NCBI GenBank assembly: GCA_902494545.1
Contig: CABUTP010000063.1
Location: 1 to 7,698 of the forward strand
Length of the DNA stretch: 7,698 nt
Direction of reading: 5' to 3'
DNA from: an uncultured Collinsella sp.
Lineage (GTDB): Bacteria; Actinomycetota; Coriobacteriia; Coriobacteriales; Coriobacteriaceae
The position numbers and the translations under genes were made by a program. Every line of letters begins with the position of its first letter. The first letter of the stretch is position 1. Shown here piece by piece: positions 1-4,907 of the stretch. A model generated the notes under the pieces. The model was not told the DNA's origin, did not search any database, and worked only from the letters and a program-made list of their open reading frames with translations.

Positions 1-413
1 GTGGGGTCGTCGCCGTCGTTACCGGGAAGAGCCGCGAGCTGCGTGATGCTCAGCTGGTCATCGAGCATGCGCGAGCCCATGACGCCACCTTCGATCTTTT
101 TGGTCAGGCGCTGCTCGGCGACATCGAGTGCCACATGGGTGCCCGCGGCAAGCTTGCGGCCGCTCTCGTCGCACGGATACGCAGCGAGGATGTCGATGTA
201 GCCCACGGAAGGCGTGGCATGGTCGGCGCCGCGCTCCTTGCGCATCAGGATCTCGCCCGTGCGCTCGTGACGCTCTACATATATATGGAAAGTGTTCGCA
301 TCGACATCGTTGGCGCGCACGGTGCAGGGCAGGTCGAGAACGATCTTGCTGATCCAGGGGCCAAAGTCGCCCAAGGTGGTGACGGTTGCGTAGGTACACG
401 ATCTGAGTTCCAT
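1..413 (-). CDS. Partial protein, possibly alpha/beta-hydrolase with EstA-type Ig-like N-terminal domain (5' end only)
   Basis: An open minus-strand frame runs from ATG (413-411) to the left edge without a stop, giving 137 residues of a longer protein. The start is supported by GGGAGG on the minus strand about 7 nt upstream. There is no signal peptide or membrane segment. The N-terminus has a TTLGDFGPW stretch followed by a beta-rich segment (residues 15-105: KIVLDLP, FHIYVERHE, YIDILAAYP, HVALDVAE). This resembles, from memory, the Ig-like N-terminal domain of EstA-type esterases, in which a D-[WF]-G-P motif opens the domain and the catalytic alpha/beta-hydrolase domain follows. The catalytic part lies outside the window, so the enzymatic call is an inference and this could be an unrelated beta-sandwich protein. 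It is divergent from the PTS gene across a shared 490-bp regulatory region. The existence of the gene is much surer than its function. Confidence 0.6.
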   Translation of the reverse strand, partial: MELRSCTYATVTTLGDFGPWISKIVLDLPCTVRANDVDANTFHIYVERHERTGEILMRKERGADHATPSVGYIDILAAYPCDESGRKLAAGTHVALDVAEQRLTKKIEGGVMGSRMLDDQLSITQLAALPGNDGDDP

Positions 414-452
414 GAGCTGCCTCCCTTGCGCCGCGCGTGCTAAACAATCGCG

Positions 453-482
453 GCAATACAATCTAAACATGTTTAGTGTAAA
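453..482 (-). promoter_or_regulatory. Putative promoter of the minus-strand gene with a palindrome in its spacer
   Basis: On the minus strand TTTACA (482-477) is followed after 18 nt by TATTGC (458-453), a fair -35 and a weak -10. They stand 40-70 nt upstream of the ATG at 413. The perfect 14-bp palindrome CTAAACATGTTTAG (463-476) fills most of the spacer, which is a classic repressor position. The palindrome is seen directly; the promoter assignment is inference. Confidence 0.4.
463..476. promoter_or_regulatory. Perfect 14-bp palindromic operator candidate CTAAACATGTTTAG
   Basis: The two arms are exact reverse complements. The same half-site (TAAAC) recurs across the intergenic region, so this is likely one of a family of binding sites for a dimeric regulator. 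It differs from the TTAGTAAG operators near the TetR gene, so a different regulator is implied. Confidence 0.45.
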
Positions 483-543
483 GCAGAATTAGAGAACAAG
501 CAGATGAACTCGGTAAACGGTCACATCAAACGCTCAATGAACT

Positions 544-561
544 ACTAAACACTCGTTTACT
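544..561. promoter_or_regulatory. Inverted half-sites ACTAAAC-N4-GTTTACT
   Basis: CTAAAC (545-550) and GTTTAC (555-560) face each other across ACTC, with A and T flanks extending the symmetry. The half-site is shared with 463-476 and 781-797 but the spacer is longer than at 463-476. An operator role is an inference from recurrence. Confidence 0.3.
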
Positions 562-780
562 ACTTTCTAACAGGGCTTTTGTTGATGGGTCAACAAGGCA
601 TTTGGGTGCCAGATTATATAAAATCCCATGTAGACAGCTATTAATTAATAAACGGCACTATATGTAATGCCTTAGCGTTCAATTACGTTCACCCCCGATT
701 TCCTACCGTTCACCGGACTGCAAACGGCAAAAGTGCCACAAATTCAACGCTGCGTGTAAACTAAGCGCTGTAAACGTTCA

Positions 781-797
781 GTAAACAGATTGTTTAC
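781..797. promoter_or_regulatory. Inverted repeat GTAAAC-N5-GTTTAC upstream of the PTS gene
   Basis: Six-base arms are exact reverse complements around AGATT. Two direct GTAAAC copies (756-761 and 770-775, 14 nt apart) lie just upstream. The distance of about 107 nt to the PTS start codon suits an operator or activator site for that gene. LacI-family operators often have GTAAAC/GTTTAC arms, but usually abutting, so the family assignment is open. Confidence 0.4.
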
Positions 798-854
798 GAC
801 AGCGTATCCAAGGGCTCGGCAGCCGTAAGGGGTTATAGTCGCCGGGTCAAAGGC

Positions 855-880
855 GTGCCTACGTCCAAACGGGTAGGCAC
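855..880 (+). promoter_or_regulatory. Leader hairpin just upstream of the PTS ribosome-binding site
   Basis: GTGCCTAC (855-862) pairs fully with GTAGGCAC (873-880). Inside, CC/GG (865-866 with 871-872) may close an AAAC loop after a two-base bulge. No T-run follows, so it is not an intrinsic terminator. It ends 10 nt before the ribosome-binding site and is likely to lie in the mRNA leader. It may affect translation or stability, or be the target of an RNA-binding regulator. I do not see a recognisable LicT/BglG-type antiterminator pair. Confidence 0.45.
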
Positions 881-890
881 ACGATGATAT

Positions 891-899
891 GGGGAGGGG
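891..899 (+). promoter_or_regulatory. Ribosome-binding site that sets the PTS start at 904
   Basis: GGGGAGGGG is followed by a 4-nt gap and ATG at 904. An in-frame ATG at 889 overlaps this site and would add five residues (MGRGP); it is rejected because the Shine-Dalgarno would lie inside the coding sequence. Confidence 0.75.
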
Positions 900-903
900 T
901 CCC

Positions 904-1263
904 ATGGCAGTAGATAACAAGCAGATTGCCACCGATGTCCTCGAGCTCGTGGGCGGTGCGGAGAATGTTGCCGTCGCCACCAACTGCATGACGCGCCTGC
1001 GTCTGACGCTTAAGGACAACAGCAAGGCCGACGTGGAGAAGATCAAGAAGGTTAAGGGTGTTCTGGGTTGTCAGTTCGCCGACAGCCAGCTCCAGGTCAT
1101 CATCGGCCAGAACGTGCCCAAGGTGCTTGCCGAGTTCGTCGCCATGTCCGGCGTCAAGCAGGGTGCCGCGGTCGACGAGAACCTCGACGCTCCTAAGGAG
1201 AAGTTCGAGCTCAAGAACCTGCCCAACATCATCCTCGACTACCTGTCGGGTTCCATGACCTAG
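904..1263 (+). CDS. PTS EIIB domain fragment, 119 residues, ending at TAG
   Basis: This is the 5' part of the EIIBC gene and the only part with a good ribosome-binding site. Residues 1 to about 75 form the EIIB fold. NCMTRLRLTLKD carries the phosphocysteine (Cys28) in the family signature N-C-x-T-R-L-R, and GVLGCQF with LQVIIG completes the domain. Residues about 90-119 are the linker (APKEKFELKNLPN) and the amphipathic start of EIIC (IILDYLSGSMT). The product would be a soluble EIIB domain with a short hydrophobic tail. It could in principle still accept phosphate from a IIA protein and so act as a decoy, but that is speculation. It is the product expected if no readthrough occurs. Confidence 0.75.
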   Translation: MAVDNKQIATDVLELVGGAENVAVATNCMTRLRLTLKDNSKADVEKIKKVKGVLGCQFADSQLQVIIGQNVPKVLAEFVAMSGVKQGAAVDENLDAPKEKFELKNLPNIILDYLSGSMT

Positions 1264-1278
1264 CTGATTCCGCTGCTC

Positions 1279-2331
1279 ATGGCCGGCGGTCTGTTCCGCA
1301 CCATCGCCGCGGTCCTCGGCCCCACCATGCTCGGCGTTCTCTCCGGTACCGATCCGACCTACACGTTCCTCTACACCACCCTGTACGAGGCCACGTTTAC
1401 CTTTATCCCCATTTACCTGGGCTATGCCGCTGCTAAGAAGCTCGGCGCCTCTCCGGTTCTGGGCATGCTCCTCGGCGGTGCTCTCATGGCCCCGTCCGTC
1501 GTGAGTGTCGCGACTCAGGAGGGTGGCGGAATCATCTCCGTCTACGGCATCCAGATCGCCGCTGCCAACTACCAGCAGTCCGTCCTGCCGATCATCCTCT
1601 CGGTGCCGGTCCTGTACTTTGTCGAGAAGTTCTTTAAGAAGGTCATGCCCGACGTGCTGTCCACGGTCTTCACGCCGTTCTGCACCATGATCGTCACCAT
1701 CCCCATCGCCTTCATCGTCCTTGCCCCGATCGGCAACGAGATCGGCAGCCTCATCGCCAACGCCCTCTTTGGTCTTGCTGACCTTGGCGGTATCGGTATC
1801 CTGATCGTCATGGCCATCCTCGGCGCCTTCTGGCAGCTCTTCGTGGTCTGCGGCATGCACATGCCCGTCATCCTGCTCGCTCAGGTTCAGATCATCGCTG
1901 CCGGCTACGATCCCTTCGTCTTCGTTTCCACCAACTGCGCTATGGCCGCTGTCTGGGGCTGCGCCTTCGGTGCCTTCCTCAAGATGAAGAACCCCGACGA
2001 GAAGGGTCTTGCCCTGGGTTACGTCATCTCCGCCATTGCCGGCGGCGTCACCGAGCCCGCGCTCTTCGGTATCCTCATGCGCTTCCGTCGCACCATGCTC
2101 GGCATGTTTATCGGCGGTGCCATCGGCGCTGTGTTCTCCGGCCTCATGGGTGTTACCTACTACCTGGCCGGCGGTGCCTCCAACTTCCTGGTCTTTACCA
2201 ACTACCTGCAGGGTGGCCAGATGAACACCGTCTGGGCTATCGTCGGTATGGCAATCTCCTTTGTCATCGCCGCTGCCGTCGTCTTTGCCACTGGCTTCTC
2301 CAAGGAGGAGCTCGCCGAGATGGAGGCCTAA
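1279..2331 (+). CDS. PTS EIIC membrane domain remnant downstream of the TAG
   Basis: This is the 3' part of the EIIBC gene, in the same frame as the EIIB part, with 350 residues from the first downstream ATG. It is strongly hydrophobic with about ten membrane segments. It keeps the EIIC signatures: VVCGMHMPV (His319 in full-length numbering), typical of the substrate-binding region, and GGVTEPALFG (381-386, Glu384), the GITEP-type motif of glucose-superfamily EIIC. The C-terminus is the short charged tail SKEELAEMEA, with no IIA domain attached. No Shine-Dalgarno precedes ATG 1279, and starting there would delete part of the first membrane helix. Independent translation as a working permease is therefore unlikely. 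Readthrough of the TAG would restore the whole protein. Confidence 0.7.
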   Translation: MAGGLFRTIAAVLGPTMLGVLSGTDPTYTFLYTTLYEATFTFIPIYLGYAAAKKLGASPVLGMLLGGALMAPSVVSVATQEGGGIISVYGIQIAAANYQQSVLPIILSVPVLYFVEKFFKKVMPDVLSTVFTPFCTMIVTIPIAFIVLAPIGNEIGSLIANALFGLADLGGIGILIVMAILGAFWQLFVVCGMHMPVILLAQVQIIAAGYDPFVFVSTNCAMAAVWGCAFGAFLKMKNPDEKGLALGYVISAIAGGVTEPALFGILMRFRRTMLGMFIGGAIGAVFSGLMGVTYYLAGGASNFLVFTNYLQGGQMNTVWAIVGMAISFVIAAAVVFATGFSKEELAEMEA

Positions 2332-2371
2332 GGCCAAACCATTCGGACGCATGCGGCCTTACCTACACGAC

Positions 2372-2410
2372 AGGGCCCCGTCAGGCGCAAGCCCGGCGGG
2401 GCCCTTCTTA
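2372..2410 (+). terminator. Intrinsic terminator after the PTS gene
   Basis: A 9-bp stem AGGGCCCCG (2372-2380) / CGGGGCCCT (2397-2405) encloses a smaller GGC-GCAA-GCC hairpin (2384-2393) with a GNRA-type loop, followed by the modest tract TTCTTA. It begins 41 nt after the PTS stop. The GC-rich stem is strong and the T-run weak. It separates the PTS unit from the downstream hydrolase. Confidence 0.7.
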
Positions 2411-2541
2411 CAAGGTAGACTGATTGGGGGCGCGTGGCGCCTACTCGCCGGGGTTTGCTAAGCGCCAGGGGCTTCCGCGCGGGGTTACCGCGAAAGAATC
2501 TGCCGGTTCGCAACTCCTTTATCAAACGAAAGGACATGCAG
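2411..2541 (+). promoter_or_regulatory. GC-rich leader/promoter region of the DUF4038 hydrolase
   Basis: This 131-bp stretch follows the PTS terminator and must hold the promoter or leader of the next gene if that gene is independently transcribed. No convincing -35/-10 pair is visible; TAGACT at 2416-2421 is a possible -10 without a good -35. It contains inverted repeats TGGCGC (2435-2440) / GCGCCA (2462-2467) and CGCGG (2478-2482) / CCGCG (2488-2492). GAAAGGA (2529-2534) is the ribosome-binding site. The open frame extends back through this region, but without coding character. Confidence 0.4.
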
Positions 2542-3855
2542 ATGAGTTTGGGAAAGCTGACCGTTAACGGTCGCCAGGACGGCTTTTTGTGCGAGGGCAA
2601 ACCGTTCTTTTGGTTTGCCGATACGTGCTGGAGCGCGTTTACGAGCATTGCCGAGGCCGATTGGGACTACTATCTGACCCGTCGCGCCGAGCAGGGCATG
2701 AACGTGCTGCAGATCAACACGCTGCCGCAGTGGGATCGCTGCTGCCCCGATCTGGGCATTTGGCCCTATGCCAGCGAGGACGGCGTGCATTTTGATTGGT
2801 CCCGTCCCAACCAGGCGTACTGGGATCGCGCTGCTGCCATGTGCCGCGCTGCCGTCGAGCACGGCATTCGTCCGGCGCTCGTGCTTATGTGGTGCAACTA
2901 CGTGCCCGGTACCTGGGGCGCCAAGATTGCTGAGCGTTGTGGTGCCGAGGTTATGCCGCGCGAGGAGGTCCGCGCCCACGTTGCCCGCGTCGTCGAGAAC
3001 CTGGGCGAGTTCGACCCCGTCTATGTGGTGACGGGCGATACCGACTTTACCAGCGACGAGGCGATCGCCTATTACGAGGATGCACTCGACGAAGTCGTCC
3101 AGCGCGCGCCCGAGGCGTTGCGCACCATGCATATCAACCGCGGCAACCGCACCATTCCGTCACAGTACCTGGACCGCCTGGACTTCTACATGTTCCAGCC
3201 CGGCCACAACTACGAGGGCCAGCCCGAGGCCTGGCGCCTGCCGCAGGACTTTATCGCCAACTATCCCAAAAAGCCGATGGTCAACTCCGAGCCCTGTTAC
3301 GAGCAGATGGGCGCCTCGCGCAATGTGTACTGGCGCTTCACCGCGCAGGACTGCCGTGCGAGCGTGTGGTCGTCGATCCTTGCCGGCGCCAGCGCGGGTG
3401 TGACCTATGGCGCGCACGGCGTTTGGAACTGGCAGACCAGCAAGAGCCAGGGCTCGGTGCTGGGCGAGGGCTTCGATATGCCGTTCCGCTGGCAGGAGTG
3501 TCTGCAGTTTGCGGGCGTTTGGGACTTTGGCGCGATCGAGTACGTGCTTGCCGGCCTGGGTGCTACGGCTGGTGACGACGCGCTTGCCGTGGTTCCGGCG
3601 CAGGAGCTGATCGATGACGCGCGCGAGGCCATTCGTGTGGCGCGCGTTGGCGATCGCGTCGTCACGTACCTGCCTCGTACCACGGCGCTCAAGTTTAAGC
3701 TCGACGGCACGCGCGGCTGGACGGCAACGGTCCTCGACATGGAGGGCGAGCGCATCGCCAAGCTGCCCGTCCGCGACAACGGTGACGGCACCGTACGCGT
3801 GGCTCAGCATCCCTTTGAGCATGACGCGCTGCTCGTGGTCTCGCCGGCGCGTTAA
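2542..3855 (+). CDS. Apiosidase-like (DUF4038, GH140-like) cytoplasmic glycoside hydrolase
   Basis: This 437-residue protein matches the apiosidase-like TIM-barrel family (DUF4038), usually followed by a small C-terminal beta domain. Landmarks are FFWFADTCWSAF (22-33) on the first barrel strand, GMNVLQINTLPQWD (52-65), VVTGDTDF (162-169), MVNSEPCYEQMG (246-257), and GVTYGAHGVWNW (286-297). By analogy with the GH140 apiosidase, whose catalytic pair is an Asp and a Glu, Asp166 and Glu250 are the likely acid/base and nucleophile. Residues about 345-437 form the C-terminal beta domain. There is no signal peptide or membrane segment, so it acts on imported oligosaccharides or glycosides; apiose-containing plant glycans are one possibility, but the exact substrate is unknown. 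Two ATGs compete: 2536 lies one base from the AGGA site and 2542 lies seven away, so 2542 is chosen. The gene stands alone between two terminators, convergent with tetR. Confidence 0.82.
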   Translation: MSLGKLTVNGRQDGFLCEGKPFFWFADTCWSAFTSIAEADWDYYLTRRAEQGMNVLQINTLPQWDRCCPDLGIWPYASEDGVHFDWSRPNQAYWDRAAAMCRAAVEHGIRPALVLMWCNYVPGTWGAKIAERCGAEVMPREEVRAHVARVVENLGEFDPVYVVTGDTDFTSDEAIAYYEDALDEVVQRAPEALRTMHINRGNRTIPSQYLDRLDFYMFQPGHNYEGQPEAWRLPQDFIANYPKKPMVNSEPCYEQMGASRNVYWRFTAQDCRASVWSSILAGASAGVTYGAHGVWNWQTSKSQGSVLGEGFDMPFRWQECLQFAGVWDFGAIEYVLAGLGATAGDDALAVVPAQELIDDAREAIRVARVGDRVVTYLPRTTALKFKLDGTRGWTATVLDMEGERIAKLPVRDNGDGTVRVAQHPFEHDALLVVSPAR

Positions 3856-3877
3856 GGAAAACGGAATAACGCAAGAG

Positions 3878-3908
3878 AAAAGGCCCGGGTGGTAGCCCGG
3901 GCCTTTTT
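3878..3908. terminator. Strong, probably bidirectional terminator between the hydrolase and tetR
   Basis: A perfect 12-bp stem, AAAAGGCCCGGG (3878-3889) with CCCGGGCCTTTT (3896-3907), has a 6-nt loop TGGTAG and a run of five T on the plus strand. The A-rich left edge becomes a T-run on the minus strand, so it can end both converging transcripts (hydrolase stop at 3855, tetR stop at 3959). Confidence 0.92.
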
Positions 3909-3958
3909 GTATCGACACAGCCGTTGCGGTTGGTAATGGCGATTGCATACCGCCGCTC

Positions 3959-4600
3959 TTAACGGTAGCCCTCCCAGAGGGGAAGGGGAAAGAGGATGTC
4001 CTCGAACTTAGACCACTCGGCGGGATAGTCGATCTCGTCGGGTCGCGCCACCCAACGGCCTTCCAATCCGTACATCGCCGCCAGCGCGCACGAGATGGCT
4101 TCGGTGGCGTCGATTCCCTCGGGAACGCTCCAGTTAACATCGGGATCGGGCTCGATAACTCCGCGCGAGCGGTCGTTGAAATACTCGTGCAGGGGGCTCT
4201 CCGTGCTCATGGCCTCGGTATTGAGCATCTGGAAGAGCATGACGAGCTCGGGCTGACTGTTGTTCTCCGCCACGAGCAGACGGCAGTATTCGGGAATCTT
4301 GGGGCTCTGGCCCTCAAATGCCCCGCCAGGATGAAAGAGGGAGAGATAGTCGTCTAAGGTTGAGCTGCGATCGTAATAGCGACGGATCACCTCGACCAAA
4401 AGCCCGTGCTTGCTGCCCACGTAGTGCAGCACGCCCGCCTGGGTGATGCCCACCTCGTCGGCTACCGCCTGGAGCGACATGCCGTTAAAGCCGCGCGCGT
4501 TGATAAGCCGCACGGCCGCCGAAACAATCTGGTCAAGGCGTTCCTGCGCCGCGGCGCTGCGTTTCTTTGCCGCGGGTGTGGGAGTTTTCTGAGTGTCCAT
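3959..4600 (-). CDS. TetR/AcrR-family transcriptional regulator
   Basis: This 213-residue protein has a normal TetR length. Residues 20-68 form the N-terminal DNA-binding domain. The helix-turn-helix is SLQAVADEVGITQAGVLHYV (42-61) followed by GSKHGLL, the usual family end of helix 4. The preceding helix is LDQIVSAAVRLINARGFNGM. Residues about 75-213 are the ligand-binding and dimerisation domain, which is variable and does not identify the effector; the C-terminal tail has an unusual aromatic/proline run (FPLPLWEGYR). The gene is divergent from the MFS transporter. Two palindromes in the shared region, at 4720-4740 and 4760-4780, are the likely operators, so it probably represses its own gene and the MFS-hydrolase operon, with relief by the imported sugar or a derivative. 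The ribosome-binding site is weak (AAGG about 12 nt upstream of ATG 4600), but the start gives the correct N-terminal domain. Confidence 0.88.
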   Translation of the reverse strand: MDTQKTPTPAAKKRSAAAQERLDQIVSAAVRLINARGFNGMSLQAVADEVGITQAGVLHYVGSKHGLLVEVIRRYYDRSSTLDDYLSLFHPGGAFEGQSPKIPEYCRLLVAENNSQPELVMLFQMLNTEAMSTESPLHEYFNDRSRGVIEPDPDVNWSVPEGIDATEAISCALAAMYGLEGRWVARPDEIDYPAEWSKFEDILFPLPLWEGYR

Positions 4601-4719
4601 ATAGATCGCGCTGCCTTATTTAGGGCGGCTCGAGTATTGCCGCCAAATGCCTTTTGTATACCCCCATAGCTTACCTCAGCCGTTCAGCGGTTCAAAACAA
4701 CCGTTTACCGCTCTTATAG

Positions 4720-4740
4720 GTTACTAAGTACTTAGTAAGC
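4720..4740. promoter_or_regulatory. TetR operator candidate 1
   Basis: It contains a perfect 18-bp palindrome, TTACTAAGTACTTAGTAA (4721-4738). It matches 17 of 21 bases with the second site 40 bp downstream; the shared pattern is GTTACT-N6-TTAGTAAG with a few further matches in the centre. It lies between the tetR -10 candidate (4717-4712, minus) and the MFS -10 candidate (about 4742-4749), so binding would block both promoters. Confidence 0.65.
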
Positions 4741-4741
4741 G

Positions 4742-4749
4742 TACTATAC
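4742..4749 (+). promoter_or_regulatory. Putative -10 region of the MFS operon promoter
   Basis: TACTATAC gives overlapping -10 candidates (TACTAT at 4742 and CTATAC at 4744). The only nearby -35-like hexamer is TTACTA (4721-4726), itself part of operator 1, with a spacer of 15-17 nt. It is a weak match, but its position between the two operators supports it. Confidence 0.35.
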
Positions 4750-4759
4750 AGGTCGTGGA

Positions 4760-4780
4760 GTTACTTACTAGTTAGTAAGT
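4760..4780. promoter_or_regulatory. TetR operator candidate 2
   Basis: TACTTACTA-GT-TAGTAAGTA-type symmetry spans 4762-4781, with 9-bp arms and only the central GT pair breaking it. It is offset exactly 40 bp from operator 1, close to four helical turns, so two dimers would sit on the same face of the DNA. It lies just downstream of the MFS -10 candidate, where a repressor would block initiation or clearance. Confidence 0.65.
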
Positions 4781-4907
4781 AGCAACCCAACAGACGCTCG
4801 CGAGCAGCCGTACCCCATTCCACGGCCGCCGCATCCAGCGGGTTTGACCCCTTGACCCTTGGTGCACGAGCGCCCTCGCGCATTCCATCACAGAGAGGAT
4901 CTATCCC

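Larger units (their letters stand above)
414..903. promoter_or_regulatory. 490-bp AT-rich divergent intergenic region rich in TAAAC/GTTTA half-sites
   Basis: I find no convincing gene here; the short open frames lack ribosome sites and coding character. The stretch from about 440 to 800 is clearly more AT-rich than its flanks. It holds CTAAAC/GTAAAC/ATAAAC or their complements at 440-445, 463-468, 471-476, 513-518, 545-550, 555-560, 648-653, 756-761, 770-775, 781-786 and 792-797. Three inverted pairs are formed (463-476, 545-560, 781-797). TGTAAAC occurs as a direct repeat at 755 and 769. CGTTCA is repeated at 676, 686, 707 and 775. An inverted repeat TTGTTGA-N4-TCAACAA lies at 579-596. It presumably carries promoters for both the minus-strand gene and the PTS gene, bound by a regulator not encoded in the window. 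No convincing -35/-10 pair for the PTS gene was seen; TATAGT at 834-839 is a possible -10 lacking a matching -35. Confidence 0.7.
904..2331 (+). pseudogene. PTS enzyme IIBC (glucose/beta-glucoside superfamily), interrupted by in-frame TAG at codon 120
   Basis: Read as one frame from ATG 904 to TAA 2329-2331, this is 475 codons. That is a normal length for an EIIBC permease without a IIA domain. The protein would take up and phosphorylate a sugar or glucoside, passing phosphate from HPr and a trans-acting IIA to Cys28 of EIIB and then to the sugar in EIIC. A TAG at 1261-1263 splits it between residues 119 and 121, in the sequence SGSMT-stop-LIPLLMAGG, which in intact relatives is the start of EIIC transmembrane helix 1. 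The reading frame does not shift and no other lesion is visible, so the change looks recent. A CAG (Gln) to TAG transition is the simplest origin. Alternatives are sequencing error, partial readthrough, or expression as two pieces. The two pieces are listed separately. The terminator at 2372-2410 closes this unit. Confidence 0.8.
4601..4907. promoter_or_regulatory. 307-bp divergent tetR / MFS control region
   Basis: No gene is seen. From left to right it holds a hairpin GGCGGC/GCCGCC (4624-4644) in the tetR leader; nested inverted repeats AGCGGT (4686-4691) / ACCGCT (4707-4712) and CGGTT/AACCG (4688-4703); a tetR -10 candidate TATAAG on the minus strand (4717-4712); two related operators at 4720-4740 and 4760-4780; and an MFS -10 candidate TACTATAC (4742-4749). 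It also holds the palindrome GCTCGCGAGC (4796-4805), a tandem TTGACCC (4844-4850, 4852-4858) and the MFS ribosome-binding site GAGAGGAT (4893-4900). Confidence 0.75.

Noticed and set aside
58..456. Minus-strand frame of 132 codons and overlapping plus-strand frames at the left end
   Set aside because: They give Arg/Cys/His-rich products. The frame starting at 413 has a good ribosome site and protein-like composition and stays open to the edge.
755..797. CcpA-type cre site in the TGTAAACGTTCA stretch
   Set aside because: It fits the first half of the consensus but the second half fails at several positions.
889..903. Upstream ATG at 889 as the PTS start
   Set aside because: It overlaps the GGGGAGGGG ribosome-binding site that serves ATG 904.
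414..903. CRISPR array, tRNA or small ORF in the intergenic region
   Set aside because: Repeats are short and irregular, no cloverleaf is seen, and short open frames lack ribosome sites.
859..2352. Long minus-strand open frame (497 codons) opposite the PTS gene
   Set aside because: It mirrors the PTS codon pattern of GC-rich third positions and gives a Gly/Asp/Glu/His-rich, low-complexity product with no recognisable domain; the plus strand shows clear PTS motifs.
2434..2541. Extended N-terminus of the DUF4038 hydrolase from ATG 2434
   Set aside because: It adds an Arg-rich stretch with no ribosome site; GAAAGGA at 2529-2534 is correctly spaced for ATG 2542, where family homology begins.
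3160..4140. Minus-strand open frame spanning the end of the hydrolase, the terminator and part of tetR
   Set aside because: It crosses a strong bidirectional terminator and overlaps two well-supported genes; no family resemblance.
4844..4858. Tandem TTGACCC as a -35 element of the MFS promoter
   Set aside because: No -10-like hexamer lies 16-18 nt downstream; the repeat may be chance.
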